NCBI RefSeq assembly: GCF_025989125.1
Contig: NZ_JAPDNR010000001.1
Span: 2,710,301-2,774,300 of the forward strand
Reading direction: 5' to 3'
Length of the DNA stretch: 64,000 nt
Origin: Chitinophaga nivalis
Lineage (GTDB): Bacteria > Bacteroidota > Bacteroidia > Chitinophagales > Chitinophagaceae
The translations under genes and the position numbers were made by a program. Positions within the stretch are counted from its first letter, which is position 1. Each line of letters starts with the position of its first letter. The notes under the pieces are model-generated. The model was not told the DNA's origin, ran no database searches, and saw only the letters and a program-made list of their open reading frames with translations. Of the stretch, positions 53,897 to 63,248 are shown one piece after another.

Positions 53897-54654
53897 GTAA
53901 TATAAAAGCTGCCATTGTAGACGATGAAGTCCGCAACATTCATATTTTACGCAATATACTGGAGAACTATTGTAAAGATGTAACAGTAGTTGGAGAGGCG
54001 CAGAATATCAATGAGGCGGCAGAAATGATTAAGAACAACCCCATTGACGTATTGTTTCTGGATATTGAGATGCCACCTCACAATGGTTTTCAGTTATTGG
54101 AAATGTTTCCGGTTCTTAATTTCGAAGTCATTTTTATCACCGCATTCCAGGAGTATGCCCTGCAAGCTATTAAGTTTGCGGCCCTGGATTACCTGCTGAA
54201 ACCTATTAAGGTGAGCGAGGTAGAAGATGCGCTGGAAAAGGTGAAAAAAAGTAAAAAAGGCCGTCTCAACGAACTGGCTTCTATCCTGAAGGATTATGTA
54301 AAGAACAATGACAACGCCTTCTCTAAGATCGTTATTCCGGTAAACGACGGCTATAATGTGATTGATCTGAAAGACATTGTCTATTGTGAAGCATTCGACA
54401 GCTATACCAAAATACAGCTGATCAGCAATGTATCGCACCTGATTTCCAAATCACTGAAGGAATATGAAGAGATGTTATCCGATAAAGGTTTTTACCGGGT
54501 ACACAAATCTTTCCTCATTAATATTCACCATATTGTCAAGATCATTAAAGGATTGGGTACTGCTGTGGTGATGAGTGATCAGAAAAATATTCCCATCTCT
54601 TCCCGTAAAAAGGATGAATTCTTTACCCAGTTAAAAGGGGTGATTAACCTTTAA
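53893..54654 (+). CDS. LytTR-family response regulator
   Basis: The 253-residue product has a receiver domain (AAIVDDEVRNIHIL, phospho-Asp in VLFLDIEMP, Lys in YLLKPIKVSEV). The C-terminal LytTR DNA-binding domain (KIVIPVNDGYNVIDLKDIVYCEAFDSYT, then FYRVHKSFLINIHHI) follows. It overlaps the sensor gene by ATGA, so the pair is co-translated. LytTR proteins bind direct repeats upstream of target genes; the targets here are unknown. A terminator follows 24 bases after its stop. Confidence 0.95.
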   Translation: MSNIKAAIVDDEVRNIHILRNILENYCKDVTVVGEAQNINEAAEMIKNNPIDVLFLDIEMPPHNGFQLLEMFPVLNFEVIFITAFQEYALQAIKFAALDYLLKPIKVSEVEDALEKVKKSKKGRLNELASILKDYVKNNDNAFSKIVIPVNDGYNVIDLKDIVYCEAFDSYTKIQLISNVSHLISKSLKEYEEMLSDKGFYRVHKSFLINIHHIVKIIKGLGTAVVMSDQKNIPISSRKKDEFFTQLKGVINL

Positions 54655-54678
54655 TCAATTTTTTTTATACCATATTTC

Positions 54679-54710
54679 AGCCGGTGGCCTTGCGCTTAAC
54701 CGGCTTTTTT
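54679..54710 (+). terminator. Terminator of the LytS/LytTR operon
   Basis: A 7-bp stem (AGCCGGT with ACCGGCT, 54679-54685 and 54699-54705) is followed by a run of T. It begins 24 bases after the response regulator stop. Confidence 0.75.
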
Positions 54711-54852
54711 GCGCGTTCCCTGTATGAATTTATCATTTTGCGAGATCGTGTAACAGAATCTGATATACTTACATTATTTTGATTATGGGTTTTCATAGAT
54801 AAAAGATGATTGCTGGTTCCGTCTTTTCATACACTACCAGTATTGACTTAGT

Positions 54853-54895
54853 AAAAGTCCCGTCTCCTGTAACAGGAACGGGACTTTTCTTTTAG
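54853..54895 (-). terminator. Terminator of the DegP-like gene
   Basis: A 10-bp stem (54853-54862 with 54879-54888) with an inner TCCTG/CAGGA stem lies 18 bases past the DegP-like stop on the minus strand. It may act in both directions. Confidence 0.75.
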
Positions 54896-54912
54896 TCTTA
54901 TATAAGTACCGG

Positions 54913-56490
54913 TTACAGGTTTTCTGTGCCGCCGCCGGTATTGATGTTATAGTAATAGATATTGCTGCCTCTTTGCGGATAGAAGCCGATCAGCTGAATA
55001 GCTTTTTGTTTGTCCAGTATGCTGCTGAGCATATCTGTGGACGTAATGGTCGTATTGCCTGCTTTCAGGATCACAAAGCCGGGCAGCATGGTGGTTTGTT
55101 TTTTGATGATACCGGTACCGATATCGCCTACTTTCACGCCACCGCGTATGCCCATTTGGGCCGCTTCCTCTTTATCCAGGTCGGTGAAGTCGGCACCCAG
55201 GCGGTCCAGGATTGTGATTTTTACCAGGTCTGTATTGCCTTTCAGGTTGCGGAGTACCACGTTTTCTGCGGTAATCTCTTTACTGCCACGGAGGTAGGTA
55301 ATACTGATCTTGTCTCCCGGTTTGTAGCGGGCTACCTGCTCACTCATCTGGGAAGGACCGGGAATATTCACGCCATTAATCCGGGTGATTACATCCCCGC
55401 TACGCAGTCCGGCAACGGCAGCGGAGCTGTTGGCCATTACATCGGTGATCTGCACGCCGTTTACATCGCGGCTGATGCCTATCTCTTTCAGTTGTTCATC
55501 GCTCATGGCGGCTACTGCAGATGGGGAAGCGTAACGTACACCCAGGTAAGCCCGTTGTACATTGCCGTATTTCAGGATGTCATTCACCACTTTTTTGATC
55601 AGGTTCACCGGAATAGCATAGGAATAACCAGCATAGGAGCCGGTCGGGGAGGCGATCGCAGAGTTGACCCCCACCAGTTCACCGGCGGTATTCACCAGTG
55701 CACCACCGGAGTTACCCTGGTTAACAGCAGCATCTGTCTGGATAAAGGATTCGATGGCACTATTGATTTTGCCGCCGCTTTTGTTGATACCGATAGACCG
55801 GGACTTGGCACTTACAATCCCCGCTGTTACGGTAGCATCCAGGTTTAACGGATAACCTACTGCCAGTACCCACTGACCGATTTCCACATTGTCGGAGTTG
55901 CCGTACAACAGGTAGGGCAGGCCTTTGGCGGTTATTTTAATAACAGCCAGGTCGGTGCTGGGATCCGTACCAACGAGGGTAGCCTTATAGGTTTTGTTTT
56001 CGTTGCTCAGGGAAACGGTGATCTCGTCTGCATCGGCAATTACGTGGTTATTGGTAACGATGTAGCCGTCGTCGGAAATCAGTACGCCGGAACCGGAAGC
56101 CATCTGGCCCGGAACATAATACCGGCGGCCATCTCCGCCACCATTAAATTCATCTCCGAAAAATTCATCTCCAAAAAGATCCTGGAGGATGCTACGTCTT
56201 CTTTGCAGGTTATTACCATTGGTTACCTGCCGGGGATTGATTTTTGTTTTGATGTGTACCACACCCGGAACGGCTGTTTTAGCGGCTGTAGTGAAATCGG
56301 TAGGGGGAGTAACGTTGGCGCCTTTGTCTGCACCGGGCATGAAACGCGCATAGTTTACAGGGATGGCATCGGAGCCGTTCTGAAAATTACCTGCCTGCCT
56401 TGGCTGAAAATATTTGCTGTACACAAATATGGAGGCAGCGGCAGTCACAGTGCTGATAACGACAGTTGCAACAATTTGCTTGAATTTCAT
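54913..56490 (-). CDS. DegP/DegQ-type serine protease
   Basis: The 525-residue product starts with a signal-anchor (FKQIVATVVISTVTAAASIFVY). The trypsin-like triad reads His in VTNNHVIADADEI, Asp in STDLAVIKI and Ser in NQGNSGGALVN. One clear PDZ domain follows (YLGVRYAS to SGDVITRINGVNIPG), with a less clear second PDZ near the end (GVKVGDIGTGIIKK). It is a periplasmic quality-control protease and chaperone. It is monocistronic, with a TAAATTTG box at 56584-56591 on the minus strand and a TTG 21 bases upstream of it. Confidence 0.93.
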   Translation of the reverse strand: MKFKQIVATVVISTVTAAASIFVYSKYFQPRQAGNFQNGSDAIPVNYARFMPGADKGANVTPPTDFTTAAKTAVPGVVHIKTKINPRQVTNGNNLQRRRSILQDLFGDEFFGDEFNGGGDGRRYYVPGQMASGSGVLISDDGYIVTNNHVIADADEITVSLSNENKTYKATLVGTDPSTDLAVIKITAKGLPYLLYGNSDNVEIGQWVLAVGYPLNLDATVTAGIVSAKSRSIGINKSGGKINSAIESFIQTDAAVNQGNSGGALVNTAGELVGVNSAIASPTGSYAGYSYAIPVNLIKKVVNDILKYGNVQRAYLGVRYASPSAVAAMSDEQLKEIGISRDVNGVQITDVMANSSAAVAGLRSGDVITRINGVNIPGPSQMSEQVARYKPGDKISITYLRGSKEITAENVVLRNLKGNTDLVKITILDRLGADFTDLDKEEAAQMGIRGGVKVGDIGTGIIKKQTTMLPGFVILKAGNTTITSTDMLSSILDKQKAIQLIGFYPQRGSNIYYYNINTGGGTENL

Positions 56491-56583
56491 ATTATAGTGT
56501 GTTTAGCTTTAACGAATACTAAATGGTCAATTATGTATGAGGCTAATAATATTGGGATACGATCAATTTATATGCCTTTACTA

Positions 56584-56615
56584 CAAATTTAATCACGGAG
56601 AAGAATCAAAGGCAA
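56584..56615 (-). promoter_or_regulatory. Candidate promoter of the DegP-like gene
   Basis: On the minus strand TTG (56613-56615), 21 bases and TAAATTTG (56584-56591). The leader to the start codon would be about 87 bases. Confidence 0.5.
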
Positions 56616-56732
56616 TAGGGGCAAATCACTTTAACAGATTTTTATTGAAAGGCTGACAAAATTACATATGCATCTGCCGGAAGAGGGGGCCGGATGGTAA
56701 CCCGGCGGTTCTTTCGGCAGATGCGTGCGGGA

Positions 56733-57731
56733 TTATAACGACAACAGAAATGCGAGGGTATCCACACCATCGGCATAATCGCTTAAAGAAGGCTGTTGTG
56801 CCTGCCCGAAAGGCGTAAAGGCCGAACCTACCAGGCATTGCAGCACCTCGTTTTGTTGCAGCTCCTGTTGGGCTTTGGCCATATCCTGATAGTAGCTGTA
56901 GTACAGCACACTAAGCGGCGAAAACAGTTCTGCCGATTCCCGCAGCAGGAGGGTGCCATTGGTCAGGTAAGGACTGCTGTTCAACAGCAACAGCGCCAGG
57001 TTATAGTCGTAGTTGTTTTTGTATTTGTGGTGGTCTGCCAGGTGTTTGTACTTATCCAGCGCCGTCAGCAGGGCGGTGAAGTCATATCCTTCGGGTACCC
57101 CTATCCGGGTTACGTTCCGGCAACCCAGTCCGAAATATTGCATGATGTCATCTGCCAGGGCTTCCAGTTGTGCCGGTGTTTCGGTACCGGTAAGCAGGGC
57201 GGCAGAAGTACGGTTATGCCGGATGATATGCGGGTATTTGGCAAAATAGTAGTGAAAATACCGGGAAGAGTTGTTGCTACCGGTGGCAATATAGGCGTCG
57301 CAGTCTTTCAGCATGTCCTGTACCACGGTTTGTTGAGCCACCTCCGGATACCATTCCTCCATTTTCGCCAGTATATGTTTCATCAGCACTTCATCTTTGC
57401 CGGAAAGCTTTAATTTGATGTGGTGGCCACTGATAAAGCCGCAGAGCCAGTCGTGAAAAACAACCAGCGGAATGTTGCCTGCCGCCACAATGCCTACTGT
57501 TTTGGGAGCAGTTTCACGGGCAGCGGCCGGATATTGTGCCAGCCACTGCTGCAGGGCAGCAGGTGCCAGGAAATACCGGGAAATATTATCCAGCGCCTGG
57601 TTAATAAAGTCCGGGGTAAACCATCCATTAGCGATATAGGCACGTTCCTTTACTGCCTCCAATTCAGGGCTATTGCCCGCCAGATACTGGCCCAGGCGCA
57701 CCAGTGCGGCCTCTTTTTCTGCTATGTTCAT
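56733..57731 (-). CDS. LuxC-like acyl-CoA reductase
   Basis: The 332-residue product has the aldehyde-dehydrogenase-like fold: TVGIVAAGNIPLVVFHDWLCGFISG near residue 77, then IATGSNNSSRYFHYYF and the nucleophile Cys in YFGLGCRNVTRIGVPEGYD. It resembles the short acyl-CoA reductase of Bacteroidetes, which reduces an acyl thioester to an aldehyde with NAD(P)H. The substrate is unknown. It is divergent from the ferredoxin gene across 93 bases. Confidence 0.87.
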   Translation of the reverse strand: MNIAEKEAALVRLGQYLAGNSPELEAVKERAYIANGWFTPDFINQALDNISRYFLAPAALQQWLAQYPAAARETAPKTVGIVAAGNIPLVVFHDWLCGFISGHHIKLKLSGKDEVLMKHILAKMEEWYPEVAQQTVVQDMLKDCDAYIATGSNNSSRYFHYYFAKYPHIIRHNRTSAALLTGTETPAQLEALADDIMQYFGLGCRNVTRIGVPEGYDFTALLTALDKYKHLADHHKYKNNYDYNLALLLLNSSPYLTNGTLLLRESAELFSPLSVLYYSYYQDMAKAQQELQQNEVLQCLVGSAFTPFGQAQQPSLSDYADGVDTLAFLLSL

Positions 57732-57746
57732 GAAACTGTATAAATA

Positions 57747-57780
57747 TTTGACTTAATTAATTAGGGAAATTTTATTTTTG
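57747..57780 (+). promoter_or_regulatory. Candidate promoter of the ferredoxin gene
   Basis: TTTG at 57747-57750, 22 bases and TATTTTTG at 57773-57780. The spacer is slightly long. A reverse-strand CAAAATTA at 57785-57792 could serve the divergent gene. Confidence 0.45.
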
Positions 57781-57824
57781 TCCACAAAATTAATGGCTTA
57801 CTACTTAAACAAAAATTTTACACT

Positions 57825-58172
57825 ATGGCAATTAAGATAACAGACGAATGTATTAACTGTGGCGCCTGCGAACCGGAATGCCCCAACAATGCGATATACG
57901 AAGGCGGTGTAGAGTGGGCCATGGCTGATGGAACCACTGTTAAAGGGCCTTATACATTGATGGACGGTACGGAAATGGATGCCGATCAGCGTAATGCACC
58001 GATCAGCGTTGATTCGTACTACATTGTGCCGAACAAATGTACAGAATGCCAGGGATTTCATGAAGAACCACAATGTGCGGCAGTATGTCCGGTAGATTGT
58101 TGCGTACCCGATGAAATGTACCAGGAAACAGTTGAAGAGCTGATGGGTAAGAAGGAAAAACTGCATATCTGA
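57825..58172 (+). CDS. 4Fe-4S dicluster ferredoxin
   Basis: The 115-residue product has two cluster motifs: C-x2-C-x2-C-x3-CP in CINCGACEPECP (residues 9-20) and C-x2-C-x8-C-x3-CP in the C-terminal half (CTECQ to CAAVCP). Between them is an insertion of about 40 residues rich in acid groups, typical of the 7- or 8-Fe group. It carries electrons in the cytoplasm. A terminator follows 33 bases after its stop. Confidence 0.92.
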   Translation: MAIKITDECINCGACEPECPNNAIYEGGVEWAMADGTTVKGPYTLMDGTEMDADQRNAPISVDSYYIVPNKCTECQGFHEEPQCAAVCPVDCCVPDEMYQETVEELMGKKEKLHI

Positions 58173-58205
58173 TCATATCTCATTGCTACAAGGAAGCTTA
58201 ATCAG

Positions 58206-58239
58206 GAACCGTTCCGGCCGTTGGCAGAACGGTTCTTTT
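58206..58239 (+). terminator. Terminator of the ferredoxin gene
   Basis: A 9-bp stem (GAACCGTTC with GAACGGTTC, 58206-58214 and 58227-58235) is followed by four T. Confidence 0.8.
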
Positions 58240-58352
58240 GTATTATACCGGCCCGTTGCCCCACCTCCCTGTAAACATAAAGGCGCACCTGTGGGGGCAG
58301 TTGACAATTAACAAATAACCTTTAACTTTACCCGCTTATTGTAAAACATCTT

Positions 58353-59342
58353 ATGAAGAAGAACATAGCTTTGGTAGCCGGAGGGTATTCCGGTGAATAT
58401 GTAATATCTGTACAGAGCGCCGTTACCATAGAAAAAAACCTGGATAGCAGCAAATATGCAGTTTACAAGATCATTATCACCAGGGATAGCTGGAGCTATA
58501 CTGCAGCAGATGGTCAGGTATATGAAATAGATAAAAATGATTTTTCTTTATTGATAGCGGGTACCAAGGTGCAATTTGATGCGGTATTCATTGGTATCCA
58601 CGGCACGCCGGGAGAGGATGGCCGTTTACAAGGGTATTTTGAAATGCTGGGTATTCCGTTTACCAGCTGCGGTATGGTTACTTCTGCCATTACTTTCAAC
58701 AAAAGCTATTGTAATAAAATAGTAGCCGCACTGGATGTGGTAAATGTTTCCAAATCTGCACACATCTTCCGGGATCAGGCTTTTGATACTGCCGGCATTT
58801 TACAGCAACTGCGTTTACCCGTTTTTGTTAAACCGGCAGAAGGGGGCAGCAGCATCGGTATGTCCAAGGTGAAAACCGCGGAGGAATTACCTGCAGCTAT
58901 TGAAAAAGCTTTTCAGGAAGATAACCAGGTACTAATAGAAGAATTTATCAAAGGCCGTGAATTAACGATCGGACTTTATCGTACCAATAACACCCTGACG
59001 GTATTGCCTATTACCGAAGTGGTAAGCAGCAAGGAGTTTTTTGACTACGAAGCGAAATATGTACCCGGTGTTTCCAACGAAATTACCCCGGCCCCCGTTG
59101 CTGACGAGGTGACCCGGCTGGTACAGGAAACTGCCACCGCATTGTATAATAAACTAAATTGTAAGGGAATTGTGCGGATCGACTTTATTTATGAAGAAGC
59201 CACCGGTAAGTTGTTCTTCCTGGAAGCCAACACCATGCCGGGGCAATCTGAAAACAGCCTGGTACCGCAGCAGGTAAGAGCCGCAGGCAATACCCTGGAG
59301 GCATTTTACGGTGCATTGCTGGAAGAATGTTTACGCAAGTAA
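58353..59342 (+). CDS. ddl: D-alanine--D-alanine ligase
   Basis: The 329-residue product has IALVAGGYSGEYVISVQSA at the start and the ATP-grasp fold: VFVKPAEGGSSIGMSKV, VLIEEFIKGRELTIGLYRT, then EANTMPGQSENSLVPQQ with metal-binding Glu and Asn. It joins two D-Ala for peptidoglycan. A PASTA protein gene follows after 94 bases, then a rhodanese gene. Confidence 0.93.
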   Translation: MKKNIALVAGGYSGEYVISVQSAVTIEKNLDSSKYAVYKIIITRDSWSYTAADGQVYEIDKNDFSLLIAGTKVQFDAVFIGIHGTPGEDGRLQGYFEMLGIPFTSCGMVTSAITFNKSYCNKIVAALDVVNVSKSAHIFRDQAFDTAGILQQLRLPVFVKPAEGGSSIGMSKVKTAEELPAAIEKAFQEDNQVLIEEFIKGRELTIGLYRTNNTLTVLPITEVVSSKEFFDYEAKYVPGVSNEITPAPVADEVTRLVQETATALYNKLNCKGIVRIDFIYEEATGKLFFLEANTMPGQSENSLVPQQVRAAGNTLEAFYGALLEECLRK

Positions 59343-59436
59343 TGCCGGAATAAAACAATCGCCGCTCTTGTATATGGGTGGGCGATCTGGTTTTCCTGCA
59401 TCATGATTATAAACCATCACACTTAATAAAATTATC

Positions 59437-60249
59437 GTGTTTGACTTTATTACCAAGCGCTCATTTGGATTTAACCTGTTAGTAGTTATTGCCCTCTTTT
59501 TTGCACTGGCACTGCTTTTCTTCTCTATGTTGGGTGTTATTACCAAACATGGACAACAATTGACGGTACCGGATGTAAGGGGCAAAAATGTGAAAGAAGC
59601 TATTGCCACCCTGGAGCGGCTGGGTTTTGAAGCAGATGTGAGAGACTCTATTTATGTGGATTCCCTGCCCCCGCTGGCAGTATACGCACAAACGCCGGAT
59701 AAGGGCGCACAGGTGAAGGTAAACAGAACCATCTACCTGACCGTTAACAAAATGGTGGCGCCGATGGTCAAAATGCCGGACCTCGAAGGCCTCACTTTCC
59801 GCAGCGCCGAAATGATGCTGAAAAGCATGCGGCTGAATGTAGGAGATACTATTTATAAACCGGACTTTGCCACCAATACCGTTTTACAGCAACTGTTGAA
59901 CGGCCGGAAAATAAAACCCGGTACCCCGGTAGCGGAAGGCAGCAACATTACCCTCATCCTGAGTAGTGGTACCGGCAGCATTGAGAACCCCGTACCTAAT
60001 TTCGTGGGACTTACCTATGCAGAAGCCAGAGAGATGCTGAATGCCAGCAACCTGAATCCGGGTACGGTGATCATCGATCCGAATGTAAAAGACACTGCCA
60101 ATGCCTTTATCATCAAGCAGGTGCCTACCCGTAAAAACGAGATCGGCGACTTCAATATGGTAAGAGCGGGTGAGAGTGTGGATTTCTGGTTATCCGCCAC
60201 CAAACCGGTAACAGACAGCATTGCTCCGCCTCCGGCTGCGGAAGAATAG
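59437..60249 (+). CDS. Membrane-anchored PASTA-domain protein
   Basis: The start codon is GTG at 59437, because the next in-frame ATG is inside the membrane helix. The 270-residue product has one N-terminal helix (LLVVIALFFALALLFFSMLGV) and three PASTA modules: VPDVRGKNVKEAIATLERLGF, MPDLEGLTFRSAEMMLKSMRL and VPNFVGLTYAEAREMLNASNL. A Pro/Ala tail ends it. PASTA modules bind peptidoglycan stems or beta-lactams when fused to kinases or PBPs; here no kinase domain is present. It lies next to ddl, which supports a cell-wall role. Confidence 0.88.
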   Translation: MFDFITKRSFGFNLLVVIALFFALALLFFSMLGVITKHGQQLTVPDVRGKNVKEAIATLERLGFEADVRDSIYVDSLPPLAVYAQTPDKGAQVKVNRTIYLTVNKMVAPMVKMPDLEGLTFRSAEMMLKSMRLNVGDTIYKPDFATNTVLQQLLNGRKIKPGTPVAEGSNITLILSSGTGSIENPVPNFVGLTYAEAREMLNASNLNPGTVIIDPNVKDTANAFIIKQVPTRKNEIGDFNMVRAGESVDFWLSATKPVTDSIAPPPAAEE

Positions 60250-60287
60250 CAGAAAATGACGTAAATTGATATTAAATTCTTTATAAC

Positions 60288-60596
60288 ATGCAGAACATAA
60301 CAGCAGAAGAGCTGAAACAGCGCATTGATAATGGGGAAGCACTTCACATTGTAGATGTAAGGGAACCACATGAACATGCAGACTTCAACATCGGTGGCGT
60401 ACTTGTACCATTGGGCCAGATACAATTAATGCAGGTAGATGAACTGGAAGCGTTGAAGGAAAAAGAACTGATTGTATACTGCCGTAGCGGTAACCGCAGC
60501 GGACAGGCTTGTATGATCCTGGATACTTTAGGCTTTACCAATACAAAGAACCTGGTAGGAGGTATGCTGAACTGGCAGAACCTCTACAGCAAATAA
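60288..60596 (+). CDS. Rhodanese-like sulfurtransferase
   Basis: The 102-residue product is a single rhodanese domain: LHIVDVREPHEHADFNIGG, ELIVYCRSGNRSGQACMIL with the active Cys, and LVGGMLNWQN. It transfers sulfur to a nucleophile such as cyanide or a thiol partner. The gene begins 38 bases after the PASTA gene stop, so they may be co-transcribed. A bidirectional hairpin follows. Confidence 0.9.
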   Translation: MQNITAEELKQRIDNGEALHIVDVREPHEHADFNIGGVLVPLGQIQLMQVDELEALKEKELIVYCRSGNRSGQACMILDTLGFTNTKNLVGGMLNWQNLYSK

Positions 60597-60604
60597 ATCT
60601 TTTC

Positions 60605-60635
60605 CCGGAGTAGCAATAGCAGATTGCTACTCCGG
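60605..60635. terminator. Hairpin between rhodanese and RidA genes
   Basis: A perfect 13-bp stem (60605-60617 with 60623-60635) has a 5-base loop and lies between two convergent genes. Confidence 0.75.
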
Positions 60636-60675
60636 AAATTGTTTAACATTGTCTCTGACAGGGCGTTCTCCACAT

Positions 60676-61077
60676 TTATTTGCCCGTTTCTCCATCCCGG
60701 CAAATCGCCGTTACTTCTATTTCTACCAGATATTGCGGATCTATCAGCTTACTCACTTCCACCATGGAAGTGGCCGGCCGGATGGCCTGAAAAAATTCTC
60801 CGTGTGCCCGTCCATACTCTTCCCATCGGGATATATCTGTTACAAACATACGGGTACGTACCACATCATGTAAAGTTGCGCCGGCATTGATAAGGGCTAC
60901 CTCAATTTTAGCCAGTACAAACCGGGTTTGTTCATACGCATCGCCAGGCGCCACTACTTTATCGTTATCGGTAGCTACTGTACCGGATACTTCAATCACA
61001 TTGCCCACTCTTACTGCCCGTGAATAGCCGACTTTATTTTCCCAGACAGCGCCGGAGGAGTAATTCGTACGTTTCAT
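60676..61077 (-). CDS. RidA/YjgF-family protein
   Basis: The 133-residue product has ENKVGYSRAVRVGNVIEVSGTVA, then EQTRFVLAKIEVALINAGATLHDVVRTRMFVTDI with the conserved Arg, and ATSMVEVSKLIDPQYLVEIEV at the end. RidA proteins hydrolyse reactive enamine/imine intermediates. The start codon lies 37 bases downstream of the membrane protein gene 61115-62254 on the same strand, so it is probably the second gene of that transcript. Confidence 0.92.
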   Translation of the reverse strand: MKRTNYSSGAVWENKVGYSRAVRVGNVIEVSGTVATDNDKVVAPGDAYEQTRFVLAKIEVALINAGATLHDVVRTRMFVTDISRWEEYGRAHGEFFQAIRPATSMVEVSKLIDPQYLVEIEVTAICRDGETGK

Positions 61078-61114
61078 GCGAGATCTTTTAAAATGTAAAG
61101 GAGGATAAACAAAA

Positions 61115-62254
61115 TTACACTAATTGTTGCGGTTGTCCGTTATTGGTAGTAGTACTGTTGGGTGGTACGGTGGTACGGAATTTTACCACCCTGCCCAGTA
61201 AATCAAACCAGAAAGGCGCTCCCAGCGAAATGGCCAGTGCGGTAATAAACCAGCCGGCCAGTATCAGCCAGCCGTTTTGCTGATAGGGATGGGTGTAGCC
61301 ACAACGGATGATCAGGCGTCCGCTGCTGGTATCCTGCACACATTGACGGCTGATACCCAGTACATTCCGGGCTTCGCCGGCATCGTTGCGCAGCTGTGCA
61401 TATACGCCTATCAGCGTAGTATCGGTAACGAATATACGGATAGCCGTATCCTGACGATAGTAAGCACTATCCCGGTGCAGCATATTTTTACGTATAAGCG
61501 TATCGGTTATAGGGGTATAACCCGGGTTCCGGCTGGCTGCCAGCTGTACCATCTGCTCCCGTACGGTTTTATCTTTCATGAGGATACGGGCGATGGCGAT
61601 GGAATCCACGTTAAAAGATCCGGCGATACCTAATCCGATCACCAGCAGCCAGGTTTGTGTTTGTTTGCGGTACCAGCCACTGGTGCGGGTCATGGTTTCA
61701 TTGAACCAGTCTTCCAGCAGGATGCGGAATTGTTTTACATCCTGGCCGGCATCTTCAAAAAGCTGTTCCATATGTGCCCTGGTAGCCGGTGGTAACAGGA
61801 GCTGGTTATGTAGTAGCGCTGCTTTGAGGGCAGCGGAATCGGTATCATAAGTGTCGTTGTTGCTGCTGCGCAACAAATGCACGATGGTTTGTGAAAAGGT
61901 TTTCGGACTCAGATAAGCCGGCCGGGCCCGGGCACTGTTCTCACCCAGAAAAGTGATAGCAGGAGCGGCATAAAATTTTTTCAGGAACGGACTGCGATAA
62001 AAAGGACTGAAGAAATAAACAACACTCCACCCGAGTTCATAGATCCAGTTGAAAAAAGTAAATCTTCCAAAAACACCCAGTTCGGTACTATGGTCATCAT
62101 CTTCCAGCATCCGTCTTAATCCCTTGGTAAGTAAACGTGCGCGGGTGTTGAAAATACGGGCCAGTAGTTCCTGCAGGATAGATGCCAGTAAACTATATAA
62201 CAGGTAGATGAAGATCAGGCCCAATGCAACATCTATGGCCAGGTTATTAAACAT
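61115..62254 (-). CDS. Uncharacterised integral membrane protein, 379 residues
   Basis: Hydrophobic helices lie near residues 8-28, 68-85, 202-218 and 330-350. Between them, ILLEDWFNETMTRTSGWYRKQTQTW is a distinctive W-F-x-x-x-M-x-R-x-x-G-W-Y segment that recurs in a widespread uncharacterised family. A soluble domain of about 110 residues sits between the last two helices. Function is unknown. It lies upstream of the RidA gene in the same direction. Confidence 0.68.
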   Translation of the reverse strand: MFNNLAIDVALGLIFIYLLYSLLASILQELLARIFNTRARLLTKGLRRMLEDDDHSTELGVFGRFTFFNWIYELGWSVVYFFSPFYRSPFLKKFYAAPAITFLGENSARARPAYLSPKTFSQTIVHLLRSSNNDTYDTDSAALKAALLHNQLLLPPATRAHMEQLFEDAGQDVKQFRILLEDWFNETMTRTSGWYRKQTQTWLLVIGLGIAGSFNVDSIAIARILMKDKTVREQMVQLAASRNPGYTPITDTLIRKNMLHRDSAYYRQDTAIRIFVTDTTLIGVYAQLRNDAGEARNVLGISRQCVQDTSSGRLIIRCGYTHPYQQNGWLILAGWFITALAISLGAPFWFDLLGRVVKFRTTVPPNSTTTNNGQPQQLV

Positions 62255-62337
62255 AAGGATAGGTATTAAGTTGGCGTACAGGCATAAATTTAAATATTCT
62301 TACGAAGATAGTGTAGCAGGACGCAATGTATTTGTAA

Positions 62338-62367
62338 TTTGCAATTACCTAAGCCGTTTTATATTTG
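62338..62367 (+). promoter_or_regulatory. Bacteroidetes-type promoter of the 62384 gene
   Basis: TTTG (62338-62341), 18 bases and TATATTTG (62360-62367). Transcription would begin near 62374, about 10 bases before the start codon. Confidence 0.6.
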
Positions 62368-62383
62368 TAAACATTTTATTCTT

Positions 62384-63184
62384 ATGATACGTAAATACCT
62401 ATCCTTGTATTTGCTGTTAGCTATGGCCTTTAGCGCTACAGCCCAGATCAGTTACCGTGAAACGGAAAAAAAGTCGGTGCAGAAAGCTTACGACAGCAGC
62501 ATGGCTTTTCAGCGCTTATCTGATGACATTGCCCCTATGACCCTCGTGGGGCAAACGATTACCTTTCTGAAACTGAATCCGAACAGACAGGTGAGAAACT
62601 CAGAAGATTCCCTGCTGGAAAACGTGTATAAAAAAGGCGGGGTACTGATTCCCTACAAAAGCGTATTAAAAGGCGGACGCTTATATACCCCTTACCGTGC
62701 CCTGGAAAATAAATCGTTTAAGATTATTGGTTGCGACAAAAAAGAAGAATCCGGGAAAACCCTGTGGGTATTTACCTTGCTGGACGATGCTTACAAATCG
62801 CTGTATTACCAGGTATATGCCAATAACCTGAGCAATGCACCAGTAGTACTCAACGGGTATTACGAATGGCTGAAAAAAACGTATGTAGGGCAAAAACTTT
62901 ACCTGCCACAGGGGGAACCCTTTAATGCCAAAACAGAAAATGTACTGGATAATAACAGAGAAATCGTACTCGATGAAACAGAAGTATTTTCCTGTGCGGA
63001 GATCTCCGTATTATTCACGGCAAAACAGAAGTACGGATTGCCTTACATTATTGCCAACAGCAACTTCAATGGAGAAGTGGCCATTGGCGTAGGTACCAAA
63101 AATGAATATCAGAGCGGCCCGTTACTGTCTGGTTTCTGGACGGAAAAACAATATGAAGAATATGTTGCCAGAAAAATAAAGTAA
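62384..63184 (+). CDS. Secreted protein of unknown function
   Basis: The start at 62384 is chosen because it opens a signal peptide (MIRKYLSLYLLLAMAFSATAQ); the frame upstream is TTG-started and overlaps the promoter. The 266-residue product has a mature part rich in polar residues with no recognised domain (GQTITFLKLNPNRQVRNSED, DDAYKSLYYQVYANNLSN). It is probably periplasmic. It stands alone, with a strong terminator after it. Confidence 0.65.
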   Translation: MIRKYLSLYLLLAMAFSATAQISYRETEKKSVQKAYDSSMAFQRLSDDIAPMTLVGQTITFLKLNPNRQVRNSEDSLLENVYKKGGVLIPYKSVLKGGRLYTPYRALENKSFKIIGCDKKEESGKTLWVFTLLDDAYKSLYYQVYANNLSNAPVVLNGYYEWLKKTYVGQKLYLPQGEPFNAKTENVLDNNREIVLDETEVFSCAEISVLFTAKQKYGLPYIIANSNFNGEVAIGVGTKNEYQSGPLLSGFWTEKQYEEYVARKIK

Positions 63185-63210
63185 TAGCTATAGTAGACAA
63201 TTATTAGCGG

Positions 63211-63248
63211 AAAGGCGCCGGGATACATATGTCCCGGCGCCTTTTTTT
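63211..63248 (+). terminator. Terminator of the 62384 gene
   Basis: A perfect 13-bp stem (63211-63223 with 63232-63244) is followed by a run of T. Confidence 0.92.
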
